A stretch of 53,529 bases of DNA from positions 1 to 53,529 of the forward strand of contig CANRIW010000011.1 of assembly GCA_947630785.1 (NCBI GenBank), in the 5' to 3' direction. Position numbers and translations under genes: made by a program. Shown here one piece after another: positions 23,919-31,804 of this stretch. The notes beneath the pieces were generated by a model, which saw nothing but the letters and a program-made list of their open reading frames with translations, had not been told where the DNA came from and did no database searches. This stretch comes from an uncultured Oscillospiraceae bacterium (lineage in GTDB: Bacteria; Bacillota; Clostridia; Oscillospirales; Oscillospiraceae). Position 1 is the stretch's first letter. Each line of letters opens with the position of its first letter.

Positions 23919-24977
23919 ATGATGACCTTGGAGGAGATCTATCAAAATCTGGCGGCGGTTTTTCAGGAGCGGACCGGCCAGAGCGCGGCGGGAAACAGCG
24001 AACTGGCGGTGCGGTTCTACGCGGTGGCTTCGGAGCTGTACAGCCTGTACGTCCAGGCGGAGTGGACCAGGCGGCAGTGTTTCCCACAGACCGCCGCAGG
24101 CGAGGACCTGGACAACCACGCCTGGCTGAGGGACATCGGCCGGCGGCAGGCGGTGAAGGCCACCGGTACGGTGCGCTTTTTTGTGAATGAGGAGCGGGAG
24201 AGCGACGTGCCCATTCCGGCGGGAACGGTGTGCATGACCGCCGTGGGGACGCGCTTCATGACCACTGAGGATGGTGCGGTGAGGTCCGGCACTACGCAGA
24301 CCGACGTGCCGGTGGAGGCGGAAGAGGAGGGCGCGGGCGGCAACGCGGCGCCGAATACCATCGTGTACATGGCACTGCCTCCCGCGGGAATATCCGCCTG
24401 CACCAATCCCGACGCGCTGGTGAATGGGCAGGACCAGGAGAACGACGAGAGCCTCCGGGCACGGGTGCTGGAGAGCTACCGACGGCTGGCCAATGGCGCC
24501 AACAGCGCCTTCTATCGGCAGGCGGCGATGGCCTTCGACGGGGTGGCGGCCGTGACGGTGCTCCCCAAGGCGCGGGGCGTGGGCACCGTGGATCTGGTGG
24601 TAGCCAGCCAGGGCGGAAAACCGGGGCAGGAGCTGCTGAGCGCCCTGCAGAGCTATTTTGACCAGGTGCGGGAGATCGCGGTGGATGTGGATGTGAAAGC
24701 GCCTGCTGAGCATGAGGTGGATGTGGAGGCCGCGGTCACCGCCAAAGCGGGACGGCAGTTCGAAGAAGTGAAGAGCGCTGTGGAGGCGGCGGTGCAGGGC
24801 TGGTTCACCGGGGAGCGGTTGGGCAGTCCCCTCACCAAAGCGGAGTTGACCGCCCTGATCTTCGGTGTGGACGGGGTGGCCAATGTGACCGTCAGCCAGC
24901 CGGCGGAGGATCTGGCCGCGGAGAGTTCTGCACTGCCGGTCCTTGGGACGCTTACCGTCACCAACGGGGCACAGTAA
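23919..24977 (+). CDS. Baseplate J-like protein (XkdT)
   Basis: 352 aa. Standard baseplate J features: N-terminal helix pair (AVRFYAVASELYSLYVQAEW), AGEDLDNHAWLRDIGR, then beta domains with VPIPAGTVC, the long central NDESLRARVLESYRRLANGANSAFYRQAAMAFDGVAAVTVLP segment and a C-terminal VANVTVSQP. Full length for the PBSX type. The ATG at 23919 has GGAGG eight bases upstream. It makes the baseplate periphery. Confidence 0.93.
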   Translation: MMTLEEIYQNLAAVFQERTGQSAAGNSELAVRFYAVASELYSLYVQAEWTRRQCFPQTAAGEDLDNHAWLRDIGRRQAVKATGTVRFFVNEERESDVPIPAGTVCMTAVGTRFMTTEDGAVRSGTTQTDVPVEAEEEGAGGNAAPNTIVYMALPPAGISACTNPDALVNGQDQENDESLRARVLESYRRLANGANSAFYRQAAMAFDGVAAVTVLPKARGVGTVDLVVASQGGKPGQELLSALQSYFDQVREIAVDVDVKAPAEHEVDVEAAVTAKAGRQFEEVKSAVEAAVQGWFTGERLGSPLTKAELTALIFGVDGVANVTVSQPAEDLAAESSALPVLGTLTVTNGAQ

Positions 24978-24989
24978 GGGGGCCGCGCA

Positions 24990-25568
24990 ATGAGCTATGA
25001 AAACTACCTGGTGGAGCTGCTGCGGCCTCTTGGGGTGTATGACCTGCGGGAGGACACTGTCAACCGGGGGGAGCTGGCAGCCTATGGCGGGGCGCTGGAC
25101 GGCGTCGGGACGGAGCTGGACGACACCGCGAGAGAGATGTCCCTGGCCACGGCGGAGGGCTTTGGCCTGGAGCGGATCGAGGAACTGCTGCCCTACCGGC
25201 CGGTATGCGAGACGACCAGGCAGCGGCAGCGGGCCCTGGCGGCGCTGCTCCGAATCAGCGGGGACAGCTTTACGCCGGCCGCCGTCAACGACACCCTGAC
25301 CGGGTGTGGGCTCAACGCCGCGGCGGAGGAGACCGGCAAGCCGGGATATGTCCGGGTGCGGTTCCCGGAGGTGGCGGGCATCCCGGAGGGATTTGAACAG
25401 ATGAAGGCCATCATCGAGGAGATCCTGCCCTGCCACCTGGACATCGAATATAAGTTCTGGTATAACACATGGGCCATGGTCCGGGAGCGGCATCCCACGT
25501 GGAGGCACGCCATGGACACGGCATTGAGCTGGTACGGCATTGCCACGGAACATGAGGCGTGGGATTGA
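24990..25568 (+). CDS. Tail protein I-like (XkdU / YmfQ, DUF2313)
   Basis: 192 aa, matching the XkdU/YmfQ family: N-terminal DLREDTVNRGELAAYGGALDGVGTELDD, middle ETTRQRQRALAALLRISGDSFTPAAV and C-terminal PCHLDIEYKFWYNTW. Last gene of the block. No tail fibre, fibre chaperone, holin or endolysin follows; a terminator comes eight bases later. Confidence 0.9.
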   Translation: MSYENYLVELLRPLGVYDLREDTVNRGELAAYGGALDGVGTELDDTAREMSLATAEGFGLERIEELLPYRPVCETTRQRQRALAALLRISGDSFTPAAVNDTLTGCGLNAAAEETGKPGYVRVRFPEVAGIPEGFEQMKAIIEEILPCHLDIEYKFWYNTWAMVRERHPTWRHAMDTALSWYGIATEHEAWD

Positions 25569-25575
25569 CAGGGAG

Positions 25576-25613
25576 AAGTGGGGATGGCTGGAAAACCATC
25601 CCCACTTTGATTT
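25576..25613 (+). terminator. Terminator of the phage-derived operon
   Basis: 12-bp stem AAGTGGGGATGG/CCATCCCCACTT with loop CTGGAAAA, followed by TGATTT. It ends the block begun at 12642. Confidence 0.83.
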
Positions 25614-25648
25614 CCTGAAAAAGGTTATAAAATTTTCACAAAAAAGTG

Positions 25649-25677
25649 TTGACAAATGGAACTGTGAGTAGTACAAT
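25649..25677 (+). promoter_or_regulatory. Strong promoter of the structured RNA
   Basis: TTGACA, 17 bases, TACAAT. Predicted start ~25684. Confidence 0.9.
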
Positions 25678-25683
25678 ACAGAC

Positions 25684-25974
25684 AGAAAGGAAAAGGTGAG
25701 TCCAATGATTTGAGGAACCGCCCGAAACCCTTTTGTGATGGAGACGCAGGTGCGAAACGAACCCTTGACCGTTCCAAACGTGCTTAAGTAAGCATCGGAA
25801 GCCAGAGAAGTCTGAAGCGTCCAGTTTAGTTTGCAGAAACAGGGAGCAAGTAGTTTCTATAGCGAGTCCATCACGACGATATCTCAGAAAGCGAAGGTAT
25901 CCGCCAATGAACAATCTGAGCCAGAAGTAGGCCCCCAACCGCGATGTGGGACGGTTGGGGGCCGAGGTGTTTTT
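25684..25974 (+). ncRNA. Structured non-coding RNA, about 290 nt, class not certain
   Basis: An independent transcription unit with a near-consensus promoter and a strong terminator but no credible reading frame. Visible helices: GTGATGGA (25735-25742) with TCCATCAC (25867-25874), closing a large internal domain; TGCTT-AAGT-AAGCA (25781-25794); AGAAAC (25835-25840) with GTTTCT (25853-25858); and GGAAC (25714-25718) with GTTCC (25771-25775). Unpaired purine-rich stretches such as CAGGTGCGAAACGAA look like conserved loop sequence. It lacks the hallmarks of tmRNA, RNase P, SRP RNA and 6S RNA. The size, setting and motif style recall the raiA-type RNAs of Clostridia, but I cannot confirm the class. 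Confidence 0.78.
25930..25974 (+). terminator. Terminator of the structured RNA
   Basis: 12-bp stem GGCCCCCAACCG/CGGTTGGGGGCC, then GAGGTGTTTTT. Confidence 0.9.
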
Positions 25975-26060
25975 GTGGGGATATCGACAGTATTTGATCC
26001 GGCGGCCGGCCGGATGTTTTTTTGCCTGAAAAATTGGCGGAAAGTTTACAGAAAAGGGTA

Positions 26061-26089
26061 TTGCAAAATGAAAGCCCGTCCTGTATTAT
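26061..26089 (+). promoter_or_regulatory. Promoter of the mreB-family gene
   Basis: TTGCAA, 17 bases, TATTAT (overlapping a second box, TATAAT). The leader to the ATG is about 80 bases. Confidence 0.75.
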
Positions 26090-26176
26090 AATATGTGCGT
26101 TTTCATCGAAAGGTGAGATTTGCCATTTTACCGCCGCCGGGCTGGACCGGGGGCGTATGATACAGGAGTGAGCGAT

Positions 26177-27205
26177 ATGTCTCTGTTTGCGAAGGATATC
26201 GGTATCGACCTGGGCACCGCTACCGTGCTGGTCTATATCAAGGATAAGGGCATCGTGCTGCGGGAGCCCTCCGTGGTGGCCCTGGACAAGAACACCGGCA
26301 AACTGCTGAAGGTGGGCACCGAGGCCCAGCAGATGCTGGGGCGCACCCCCGGCAACATCGTGGCCATCCGGCCCCTGCGGGAGGGCGTCATCTCCGACTA
26401 CGACATGACCGAGCGGATGCTCCGGGAGTTCATCCGCAAGGTGGCCCCCATCCGGCTGTTCAAGCCCAGGGTGGTCATCTGCGTGCCCTCCGGCATCACC
26501 GAGGTGGAGGAGCGCGCCGTCATCGACGCGGGCATCCAGGCCGGCGCCCGGAAGGTGTACCTCATCGAGGAACCCCTGGCAGCCGCCATCGGCGCGGGAG
26601 TGGATATTACCCAGCCTGACGGCCACATGGTGGTGGACATCGGCGGCGGTACCGCCGACATCGCCGTCATCTCCCTGTCCGGCATCGTGGAGTCCGCCTC
26701 CATCAAGGTGGCGGGCGACGCGTTCAGCGAGGCGGTGGTGAAGTATATCCGCAAGCGCCACAACGTGCTCATCGGCGACCGCACCGCCGAGGAGTTGAAG
26801 ATGACCATCGGCTGTGTGTTCCCCCGGCCAGAGGAGATCACCATGGAGATCAAGGGCCGCTGCCTGATGACCGGTCTGCCCCGGGTGTTCTCCGTGTCCT
26901 CCAGCGAGATGATCGAGGCCTTCGAGGAGCCCTGCTCCCGTATCCTGGAGGCGGTCCACGGCGTCCTGGAGCGCACGCCGCCCGAACTGGTGGCCGACAT
27001 CTCCAGCAACGGCATCATCATGACCGGCGGCGGTTCCCTGGTCTGGGGCTTTGACAAGCTCATCGAGTCCCACACCGGCATCGAGACCTATGTGGCGGAC
27101 GACGCCATTTCCTGCGTGGCTCACGGTACCGGCAAGAGCCTGGACTGGATCAACGACATGCAGGACGGCACCATGAACATCTCCCGCAGCCGGCAGATGC
27201 TGTGA
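26177..27205 (+). CDS. mreB: MreB/Mbl-family actin-like cell-shape protein
   Basis: 342 aa, normal length. Phosphate-1 loop GIDLGTATVLVY (~7-18), connecting part CVPSGITEVEERAVIDAG, phosphate-2 VDIGGGTADIAV (~154), and adenosine motif IIMTGGGSLVWG (~285). It polymerises along the membrane and guides wall synthesis. It stands alone, without mreC/mreD or a division operon, so it may be an Mbl- or MreBH-like paralogue. AGGAGTGA lies seven bases before the ATG at 26177. It is monocistronic with its own promoter and terminator. Confidence 0.94.
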   Translation: MSLFAKDIGIDLGTATVLVYIKDKGIVLREPSVVALDKNTGKLLKVGTEAQQMLGRTPGNIVAIRPLREGVISDYDMTERMLREFIRKVAPIRLFKPRVVICVPSGITEVEERAVIDAGIQAGARKVYLIEEPLAAAIGAGVDITQPDGHMVVDIGGGTADIAVISLSGIVESASIKVAGDAFSEAVVKYIRKRHNVLIGDRTAEELKMTIGCVFPRPEEITMEIKGRCLMTGLPRVFSVSSSEMIEAFEEPCSRILEAVHGVLERTPPELVADISSNGIIMTGGGSLVWGFDKLIESHTGIETYVADDAISCVAHGTGKSLDWINDMQDGTMNISRSRQML

Positions 27206-27216
27206 ACCGGTTTTTT

Positions 27217-27253
27217 CCCCGCTCTCGGAGGAGGGCGGGGATTTTCATTTTTT
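27217..27253 (+). terminator. Terminator after mreB
   Basis: Stem CCCCGCTCTC/GAGGGCGGGG with one mismatch, then ATTTTCATTTTTT. Confidence 0.8.
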
Positions 27254-27301
27254 CAGGGGGGAAACGGTTTGGCATTTTTTGCGAAAAAACCGCGGAATGG
27301 C

Positions 27302-27330
27302 TTGAACGGCGGCGGTTTGTGTGATATACT
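27302..27330 (+). promoter_or_regulatory. Promoter of the ohrR-rlmA operon
   Basis: TTGAAC, 17 bases, TATACT. Confidence 0.8.
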
Positions 27331-27382
27331 GCCACAGACGTAAAATCTGTTGGCCGACTGGCCTGTCCCCGCGGAGGTACCC

Positions 27383-27829
27383 ATGAGCAAACAAACGTAT
27401 GATCCCCTGAAGATCGAAAATCAGCTGTGTTTTCCTCTGTATGCCTGTTCCCGCAACCTGATCCGGCAGTATAAGCCCTTTCTGGACAAGCTGGACCTGA
27501 CCTACACCCAATACATCGCCATGATGATCCTGTGGGACCGCAGGTCTGTCATGGTAAAAGAGATGGGGGAGACGCTGTGCCTGGATTCCGGCACTCTGAC
27601 TCCCCTGCTGAAAAAACTGGAGGCAAAAGGGTTCGTCACCCGGAGGCGGGACGAACGGGACGAGCGCAATCTCATCGTCACGCTGACCGAGAAGGGCGCG
27701 GCCCTGCGCCAGGAGGCGCTGGCGGTGCCGCCCCAGATTTCCGCCCGCGTCCCTTTGACCCGCAAGGAGGCGGACCAACTGTACCGTCTGCTCTATAAGA
27801 TGCTGGGCCGGTCTGTGGTGGAGCCGTGA
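27383..27829 (+). CDS. ohrR: OhrR-type MarR-family peroxide-sensing repressor
   Basis: 148 aa winged-helix regulator. The N-terminus (ENQLCFPLYACSRNLIRQYKP) carries the reactive Cys (C16) in the LCF context that defines one-Cys OhrR sensors, which lose DNA binding on oxidation by organic hydroperoxides. The wing and recognition helix are in GTLTPLLKKLEAKGFVTRRRDERDERN. No ohr peroxidase is adjacent; the gene is instead coupled by a GTGA overlap to an rRNA methyltransferase. GGAGG precedes the ATG at 27383. It may also repress itself. Confidence 0.88.
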   Translation: MSKQTYDPLKIENQLCFPLYACSRNLIRQYKPFLDKLDLTYTQYIAMMILWDRRSVMVKEMGETLCLDSGTLTPLLKKLEAKGFVTRRRDERDERNLIVTLTEKGAALRQEALAVPPQISARVPLTRKEADQLYRLLYKMLGRSVVEP

Positions 27830-28659
27830 CCGCCAGTCTGTTCCGCTGCCCCAACTGCGGCGCGCCGCTGGAGCGGGAGGGGAGGACCCTCCGCTGCCCC
27901 GCCCGCCACAGCTTCGATATGGCCCGGGAGGGGTATGTGAACCTTCTTCCCCCCAACCGGAAGCGCTCCAAAGACCCCGGCGACGACCGGGACATGGTGG
28001 CGGCCCGGTCCTCTTTTCTGGAGAAGGGGTACTATCTGCCTCTGCGAAACGCACTGGAGGATTTGGTCGTCCGGCGCACGGAGAACGTTCCCGCGCCTGT
28101 CGTGGTGGACAGCGGATGCGGAGAGGGCTGGTACACCGCCGGTGTCCACGCCGCCCTGGAGCGGGCGGGGAGGGCGCCCCGGACCGCCGGGGTGGACCTG
28201 TCCAGGTACGCCCTGCGGCGGGCGGCAAGACGGCTGCCCGAGGAGGAGTTCGCTGTGGCATCCGTCTACCGGCTGCCGCTGGGAGACGCCTCCGCCGACC
28301 TGCTGCTGGACGTGTTCTCGCCCCTGGCGGCGGCGGAGTTCGCAAGAGTGGTGAGGCCCGGCGGGTGCTTCCTCTATGTGGTGCCCTCCGCCCGGCACCT
28401 GTGGCAGATGAAGGAAGTCCTCTACCCCCGGCCCTACGAGAACCCGGTGAAGGTGGAGGACTACCCCGGCTTCGCCTATCAGGGCGTGACGGAGATCAGG
28501 GAGACCATCACCCTCACCGAGCGGGCGGATATCACGGCCCTGTTCGGCATGACGCCCTACGCCTGGAAGACGCCGAAAGAGGGCGTCGCCCGCCTGGAGG
28601 GGCTGGACGCCCTCACCACCGAGATCGGGTTCGACGTCCACGGTTACCGCAGAACATAA
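27826..28659 (+). CDS. RlmA-type 23S rRNA (guanine-N1) methyltransferase
   Basis: 277 aa. N-terminal zinc ribbon (CPNCGAPL ... CPARHSFD, residues ~8-30), then AREGYVNLLPP, the family sequence before the methyltransferase domain. SAM-binding motif I is VVDSGCGEGWYTAG (~90-103), followed by GVDLSRYALRRAAR. Members methylate G745 or G748 in 23S rRNA; in Gram-positives the G748 enzyme influences tylosin sensitivity. A GTG start overlaps the ohrR stop, so the two are translationally coupled. Confidence 0.9.
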   Translation: MTASLFRCPNCGAPLEREGRTLRCPARHSFDMAREGYVNLLPPNRKRSKDPGDDRDMVAARSSFLEKGYYLPLRNALEDLVVRRTENVPAPVVVDSGCGEGWYTAGVHAALERAGRAPRTAGVDLSRYALRRAARRLPEEEFAVASVYRLPLGDASADLLLDVFSPLAAAEFARVVRPGGCFLYVVPSARHLWQMKEVLYPRPYENPVKVEDYPGFAYQGVTEIRETITLTERADITALFGMTPYAWKTPKEGVARLEGLDALTTEIGFDVHGYRRT

Positions 28660-28664
28660 AAGCG

Positions 28665-28697
28665 CGGCCCCGGAGGTCTCTCCGGGGCCGTTTCGCG
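28665..28697. terminator. Bidirectional terminator between rlmA and the MFS gene
   Basis: Perfect 11-bp stem CGGCCCCGGAG/CTCCGGGGCCG between convergent genes, with TTTC on one side and TTTTATG on the other strand. Confidence 0.8.
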
Positions 28698-28699
28698 TA

Positions 28700-29872
28700 T
28701 CATTTCCGCTTCACCAGGGGCACGCCGATTAAAATCAGGATTGGGAACACGACGGCGGGCAGCAGGCCGGCGGTGAGCGCGTTTCCGTTTGCCGCCGCGG
28801 CGAAGCCCACCAGTGTGGGTCCGGCGGAGCAGCCCACGTCCCCCGCCAGGGCCATCAGGGCGTACATGGCGGTGCCGGCGGCGGGAAGGCGGGCGGCGGC
28901 CGCGCTGAAGGTCCCCGGCCAGAAGAGCCCTACCGAGAACCCACACAGGGCGCAGCCGGCGAGGCTCAGGGCCGGGGAGCCGGACAGGGCGGCCAGCAGA
29001 TAGCAGCCCACGCACAGCCCCGCGCTGCCCATCATGGCGGCGTGGAGGGGGATGCGGTCACTGAATCTGGCGTACAGGGCTCTGGAGGTCCCCATCAGCA
29101 GGGCGAAGGAGCAGGGGCCGGCCAGGTCGCCCACCGCCTTGGTCACGTGGAGGGCGGACTCGGCGAAGGAGGAGGCCCACTGGCTCATGGCCTGCTCGGA
29201 GGCGCCGGCGCACACCATCAGCGCCAGCAGCAGCCAGAACACCTTCTGCTTCAGCAGGTCCTCCAGCTTCATGGGCTCGTGGCCGCCGGCCATGGGGAAG
29301 ATGGGCACCGCGGCGAAATAAAAGGCGTTGGCGGCGGGGAGGAGGGCCCAGAGCAGGGCCAACGCCCGCCAGTTCCGGACCCCGAACAGGGCGAAGAAGC
29401 CGGTGGAGATCAGCACCACCCCCACGTGGCCCCAGCAGTAGAAGGAGTGGAGGAGGCTCATGGCGGCCTCCTTTTTCTCGGTGGGGCAGCTCTCCACGAT
29501 GGGGCTGATAAGCACCTCCGTCAGCCCGCCGCCGATGGCGTACAGTACCACCGCGCACAGGATGCCGGGGTAGGGGGACAGGACGGCGGGCAGCACCGTC
29601 AGGCCCGCCAGCCCCACGGCGGCGAACACATGGGCCGCCACGATGCACCTGCGGACGCCGATGCGGTCCACGAACCGGGCGGACAGCAGGTCCACCAGCA
29701 TCTGCACGGCGAAGTTCACCGTGGTGATGAGGGTGATCTGCCCCAGGGACAGGGAGAAGTCCGCCGCCAGCGTCAGAAACAGCAGGGGGACGAAGTTGTT
29801 GACCACGGCCTGGGTGATGTACCCTAAGTAGCTGGCGTAGATCGTGTGGGTGTAGCTTTGCAGACGCGGCAT
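28700..29872 (-). CDS. Major facilitator superfamily transporter
   Basis: 390 aa, twelve predicted membrane helices. The MFS loop signature is seen after helix 2 (ARFVDRIGVRRCI). The start is YTHTIYASYLGYITQAVVNNFVPLLFL and the central loop follows FPMAGGHEPMKLEDLLK. It resembles the FucP/YfkF-like group of sugar or small-solute carriers, but the substrate cannot be read. The start has AGAGGT upstream and the gene has its own consensus promoter. It is divergent from the TtcA operon. Confidence 0.88.
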   Translation of the reverse strand: MPRLQSYTHTIYASYLGYITQAVVNNFVPLLFLTLAADFSLSLGQITLITTVNFAVQMLVDLLSARFVDRIGVRRCIVAAHVFAAVGLAGLTVLPAVLSPYPGILCAVVLYAIGGGLTEVLISPIVESCPTEKKEAAMSLLHSFYCWGHVGVVLISTGFFALFGVRNWRALALLWALLPAANAFYFAAVPIFPMAGGHEPMKLEDLLKQKVFWLLLALMVCAGASEQAMSQWASSFAESALHVTKAVGDLAGPCSFALLMGTSRALYARFSDRIPLHAAMMGSAGLCVGCYLLAALSGSPALSLAGCALCGFSVGLFWPGTFSAAAARLPAAGTAMYALMALAGDVGCSAGPTLVGFAAAANGNALTAGLLPAVVFPILILIGVPLVKRK

Positions 29873-29902
29873 AGGTTCGACCTCTTTCCAAAAATCTATG
29901 TT

Positions 29903-29931
29903 ATTCTATGCGCCGGCGGCGGACCTGTCAA
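29903..29931 (-). promoter_or_regulatory. Promoter of the MFS transporter gene
   Basis: TTGACA, 17 bases, TAGAAT on the minus strand. Confidence 0.85.
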
Positions 29932-29942
29932 GTGGGCGTCTC

Positions 29943-29971
29943 TTGACAGGATGAGTTCATGCTGATATACT
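29943..29971 (+). promoter_or_regulatory. Promoter of the ttcA-like operon
   Basis: TTGACA, 17 bases, TATACT, divergent from the MFS promoter; the two -35 boxes are 11 bases apart. Confidence 0.88.
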
Positions 29972-30013
29972 GTAAATCGTTTTTGACAGGTCAACTTTTG
30001 AGGAGGAGATCGC

Positions 30014-30859
30014 GTGGCCAGGACGCTGGACCGCTGCCAGCTCATCGAGCGGAGCATCATCAAAAAATACCGCAAGGTCCTGTGGAATCCCTTCACCTAC
30101 GCGGTCAAAAAGTACGAGCTGATCCGGCCGGGGGACAAAATCGCCGTGTGCGTCTCCGGCGGCAAGGACTCTATGCTCATGGCCAAGCTGATGCAGGAGC
30201 TCCACCGCCACACCGAGGTCCCCTTCGAGCTGACCTTCCTGGTGATGGACCCCGGCTACAGTCCCGCCAACCGGAAGCGTATCGAGGACAACGCCGCTCT
30301 GCTCCGGGTGCCGGCGGAGATCTTCGAGAGCAGCATCTTTGACATCGCCAACCACGCGGGGGGGAGCCCCTGCTACCTCTGCGCCCGGATGCGCCGGGGG
30401 CACCTGTACGCCAGAGCGCGGGAGCTGGGCTGCAACAAGATCGCCCTGGGCCACCACTTCAACGACGTCATCGAGACCACGGTGCTGGGCCTGTTCTACG
30501 GCTCCCAGCTCCAGGGCATGATGCCCAAGCTCCACAGCGCCAACTTCCCCGGTATGGAGCTCATCCGGCCACTGTACTGCGTCCACGAGGAGGACATCAT
30601 CGCCTGGGCCCGGTACAACGGCCTGGAGTTTTTGCAGTGCGCCTGCCGGTTCACCCAGGACGCCGCCGACCAGGCGGGGGCGTCCAAGCGGCTGGAGATC
30701 AAGGAACTGCTGAAAAAGCTCCGGGAGGACAGCCCGGACATCGAGAAGAGCATCTTCAACGCCGTCCACGACGTCCATCTGGATACCTTCCCCGGCTGGA
30801 AGACCGGGGGAGTGGAGCACTTCTTTTTGGAACACTACGACAGGAGAGAGGAACCATGA
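30014..30859 (+). CDS. TtcA/TtuA-family tRNA thiolation protein
   Basis: 281 aa PP-loop ATPase. The P-loop SGGKDS is at 48-53. The Fe-S/thiol site is SPCYLC (C120, C123) with a third Cys in LQCACRF (~212), the three-Cys layout of TtcA/TtuA enzymes that bind a [4Fe-4S] cluster and put sulfur on tRNA. GHHFNDVIETT is the conserved His-Asp block. The GTG at 30014 follows AGGAGGAG. It overlaps the next gene by four bases. The tRNA position modified is not known. Being first in an operon of low-potential Fe-S proteins suggests a shared electron or sulfur chemistry. Confidence 0.9.
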   Translation: MARTLDRCQLIERSIIKKYRKVLWNPFTYAVKKYELIRPGDKIAVCVSGGKDSMLMAKLMQELHRHTEVPFELTFLVMDPGYSPANRKRIEDNAALLRVPAEIFESSIFDIANHAGGSPCYLCARMRRGHLYARARELGCNKIALGHHFNDVIETTVLGLFYGSQLQGMMPKLHSANFPGMELIRPLYCVHEEDIIAWARYNGLEFLQCACRFTQDAADQAGASKRLEIKELLKKLREDSPDIEKSIFNAVHDVHLDTFPGWKTGGVEHFFLEHYDRREEP

Positions 30860-31803
30860 TCTCATTGCGGGACAAAGACCCCCGGGGCCTGACGGTGGGC
30901 ATCCCCAGGGGGCTGCTCTATCATCGGTACAACGCCCTCTGGTCCGCCTTTTTCAAGGGGCTGGGGGTGGAGCTGGTCTACAGCGAACCCACCAGCCGCA
31001 AGGTGCTGGAGGAGGGCGCGGGGGTGGAGGTGGACGAGACCTGCTTGTCCGCCAAGATCTACATGGGCCACGTGAAGGCCCTCATCGGCAGATGCGACTA
31101 CATCTTCGTGCCCCGGGTGGACACCTTCGGCCATTTCCGGGACATGTGCGTCCGCTTCCAGGCCCTGTACGACCAGTGCCGGAACCTGTTCCGCCCCACG
31201 GGCCAGAAATTCCTGACCTATAACGTGGACGGCGAGTTCGGCATCACCGAGGAGATGGCCTTCCTGGAGCTGGGACAGTCCCTGGGTTTCCCCAAGGGGG
31301 AGGTCAAAAAGGCGTATGCCGCCGCCAAAAAAGAGGAGCAGCGGGCCTGGAGGGAGAAACTGAAAGCCCAGGAGCCCCTGCTCAAGGCCGACGGGACGAA
31401 GATCCTGCTGTCCGGCCACAGCTACGTGCTGGACGACCCCTATGTGGGCAGGCCCATCACCGACTTTCTCCGCTCCATCGACGTGACCGCCGTCCGGGCC
31501 GACGTGGTCAACCGGGAGCTGGCCCTGAAGAAGAGCGTGGAGCTGTCCCCCACCTGCAAGTGGGAGATCAGCCGGGAGCTGCTGGGGGGCATCGCCCTCT
31601 ACCGGGACCAGGTGGACGGGATCATCCTGGTCAGCGCCTTCCCCTGCGGGCCGGACGCCATGGTCAACGAGCTGCTCACCCGCAAGCTGAAGGGGATCCC
31701 CCTGCTGAACCTGGTGCTGGACGCCCAGAGCGGCGCGGCGGGGGTGGAGACCCGGCTGGAGAGCTTTGTGGACATCATCCGACTGAAGAAGGGGGCGCTG
31801 TGA
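30856..31803 (+). CDS. DUF2229-type acyl-CoA dehydratase activase-related protein
   Basis: 315 aa. The start GLTVGIPRGLLYHRYNALWSAFFKGLGVELVYSEPTS is the DUF2229 pattern normally found in the middle of giant activase-like proteins. Conserved Cys occur in VDETCLSAKIYMGHV, MCVRFQALYDQC, SPTCKWEI and FPCGPDAM, plausible Fe-S ligands. Here it is a free-standing polypeptide. The ATG at 30856 overlaps the TtcA stop. With the next two genes it forms a split version of the giant fusion. The function is unproven. Confidence 0.82.
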   Translation: MISLRDKDPRGLTVGIPRGLLYHRYNALWSAFFKGLGVELVYSEPTSRKVLEEGAGVEVDETCLSAKIYMGHVKALIGRCDYIFVPRVDTFGHFRDMCVRFQALYDQCRNLFRPTGQKFLTYNVDGEFGITEEMAFLELGQSLGFPKGEVKKAYAAAKKEEQRAWREKLKAQEPLLKADGTKILLSGHSYVLDDPYVGRPITDFLRSIDVTAVRADVVNRELALKKSVELSPTCKWEISRELLGGIALYRDQVDGIILVSAFPCGPDAMVNELLTRKLKGIPLLNLVLDAQSGAAGVETRLESFVDIIRLKKGAL

Positions 31804-31804
31804 G

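Noticed and set aside
25831-26091. Small plus-strand frame within the structured RNA and its terminator
   Set aside because: Runs through the terminator hairpin, has no ribosome site and no protein-like pattern.
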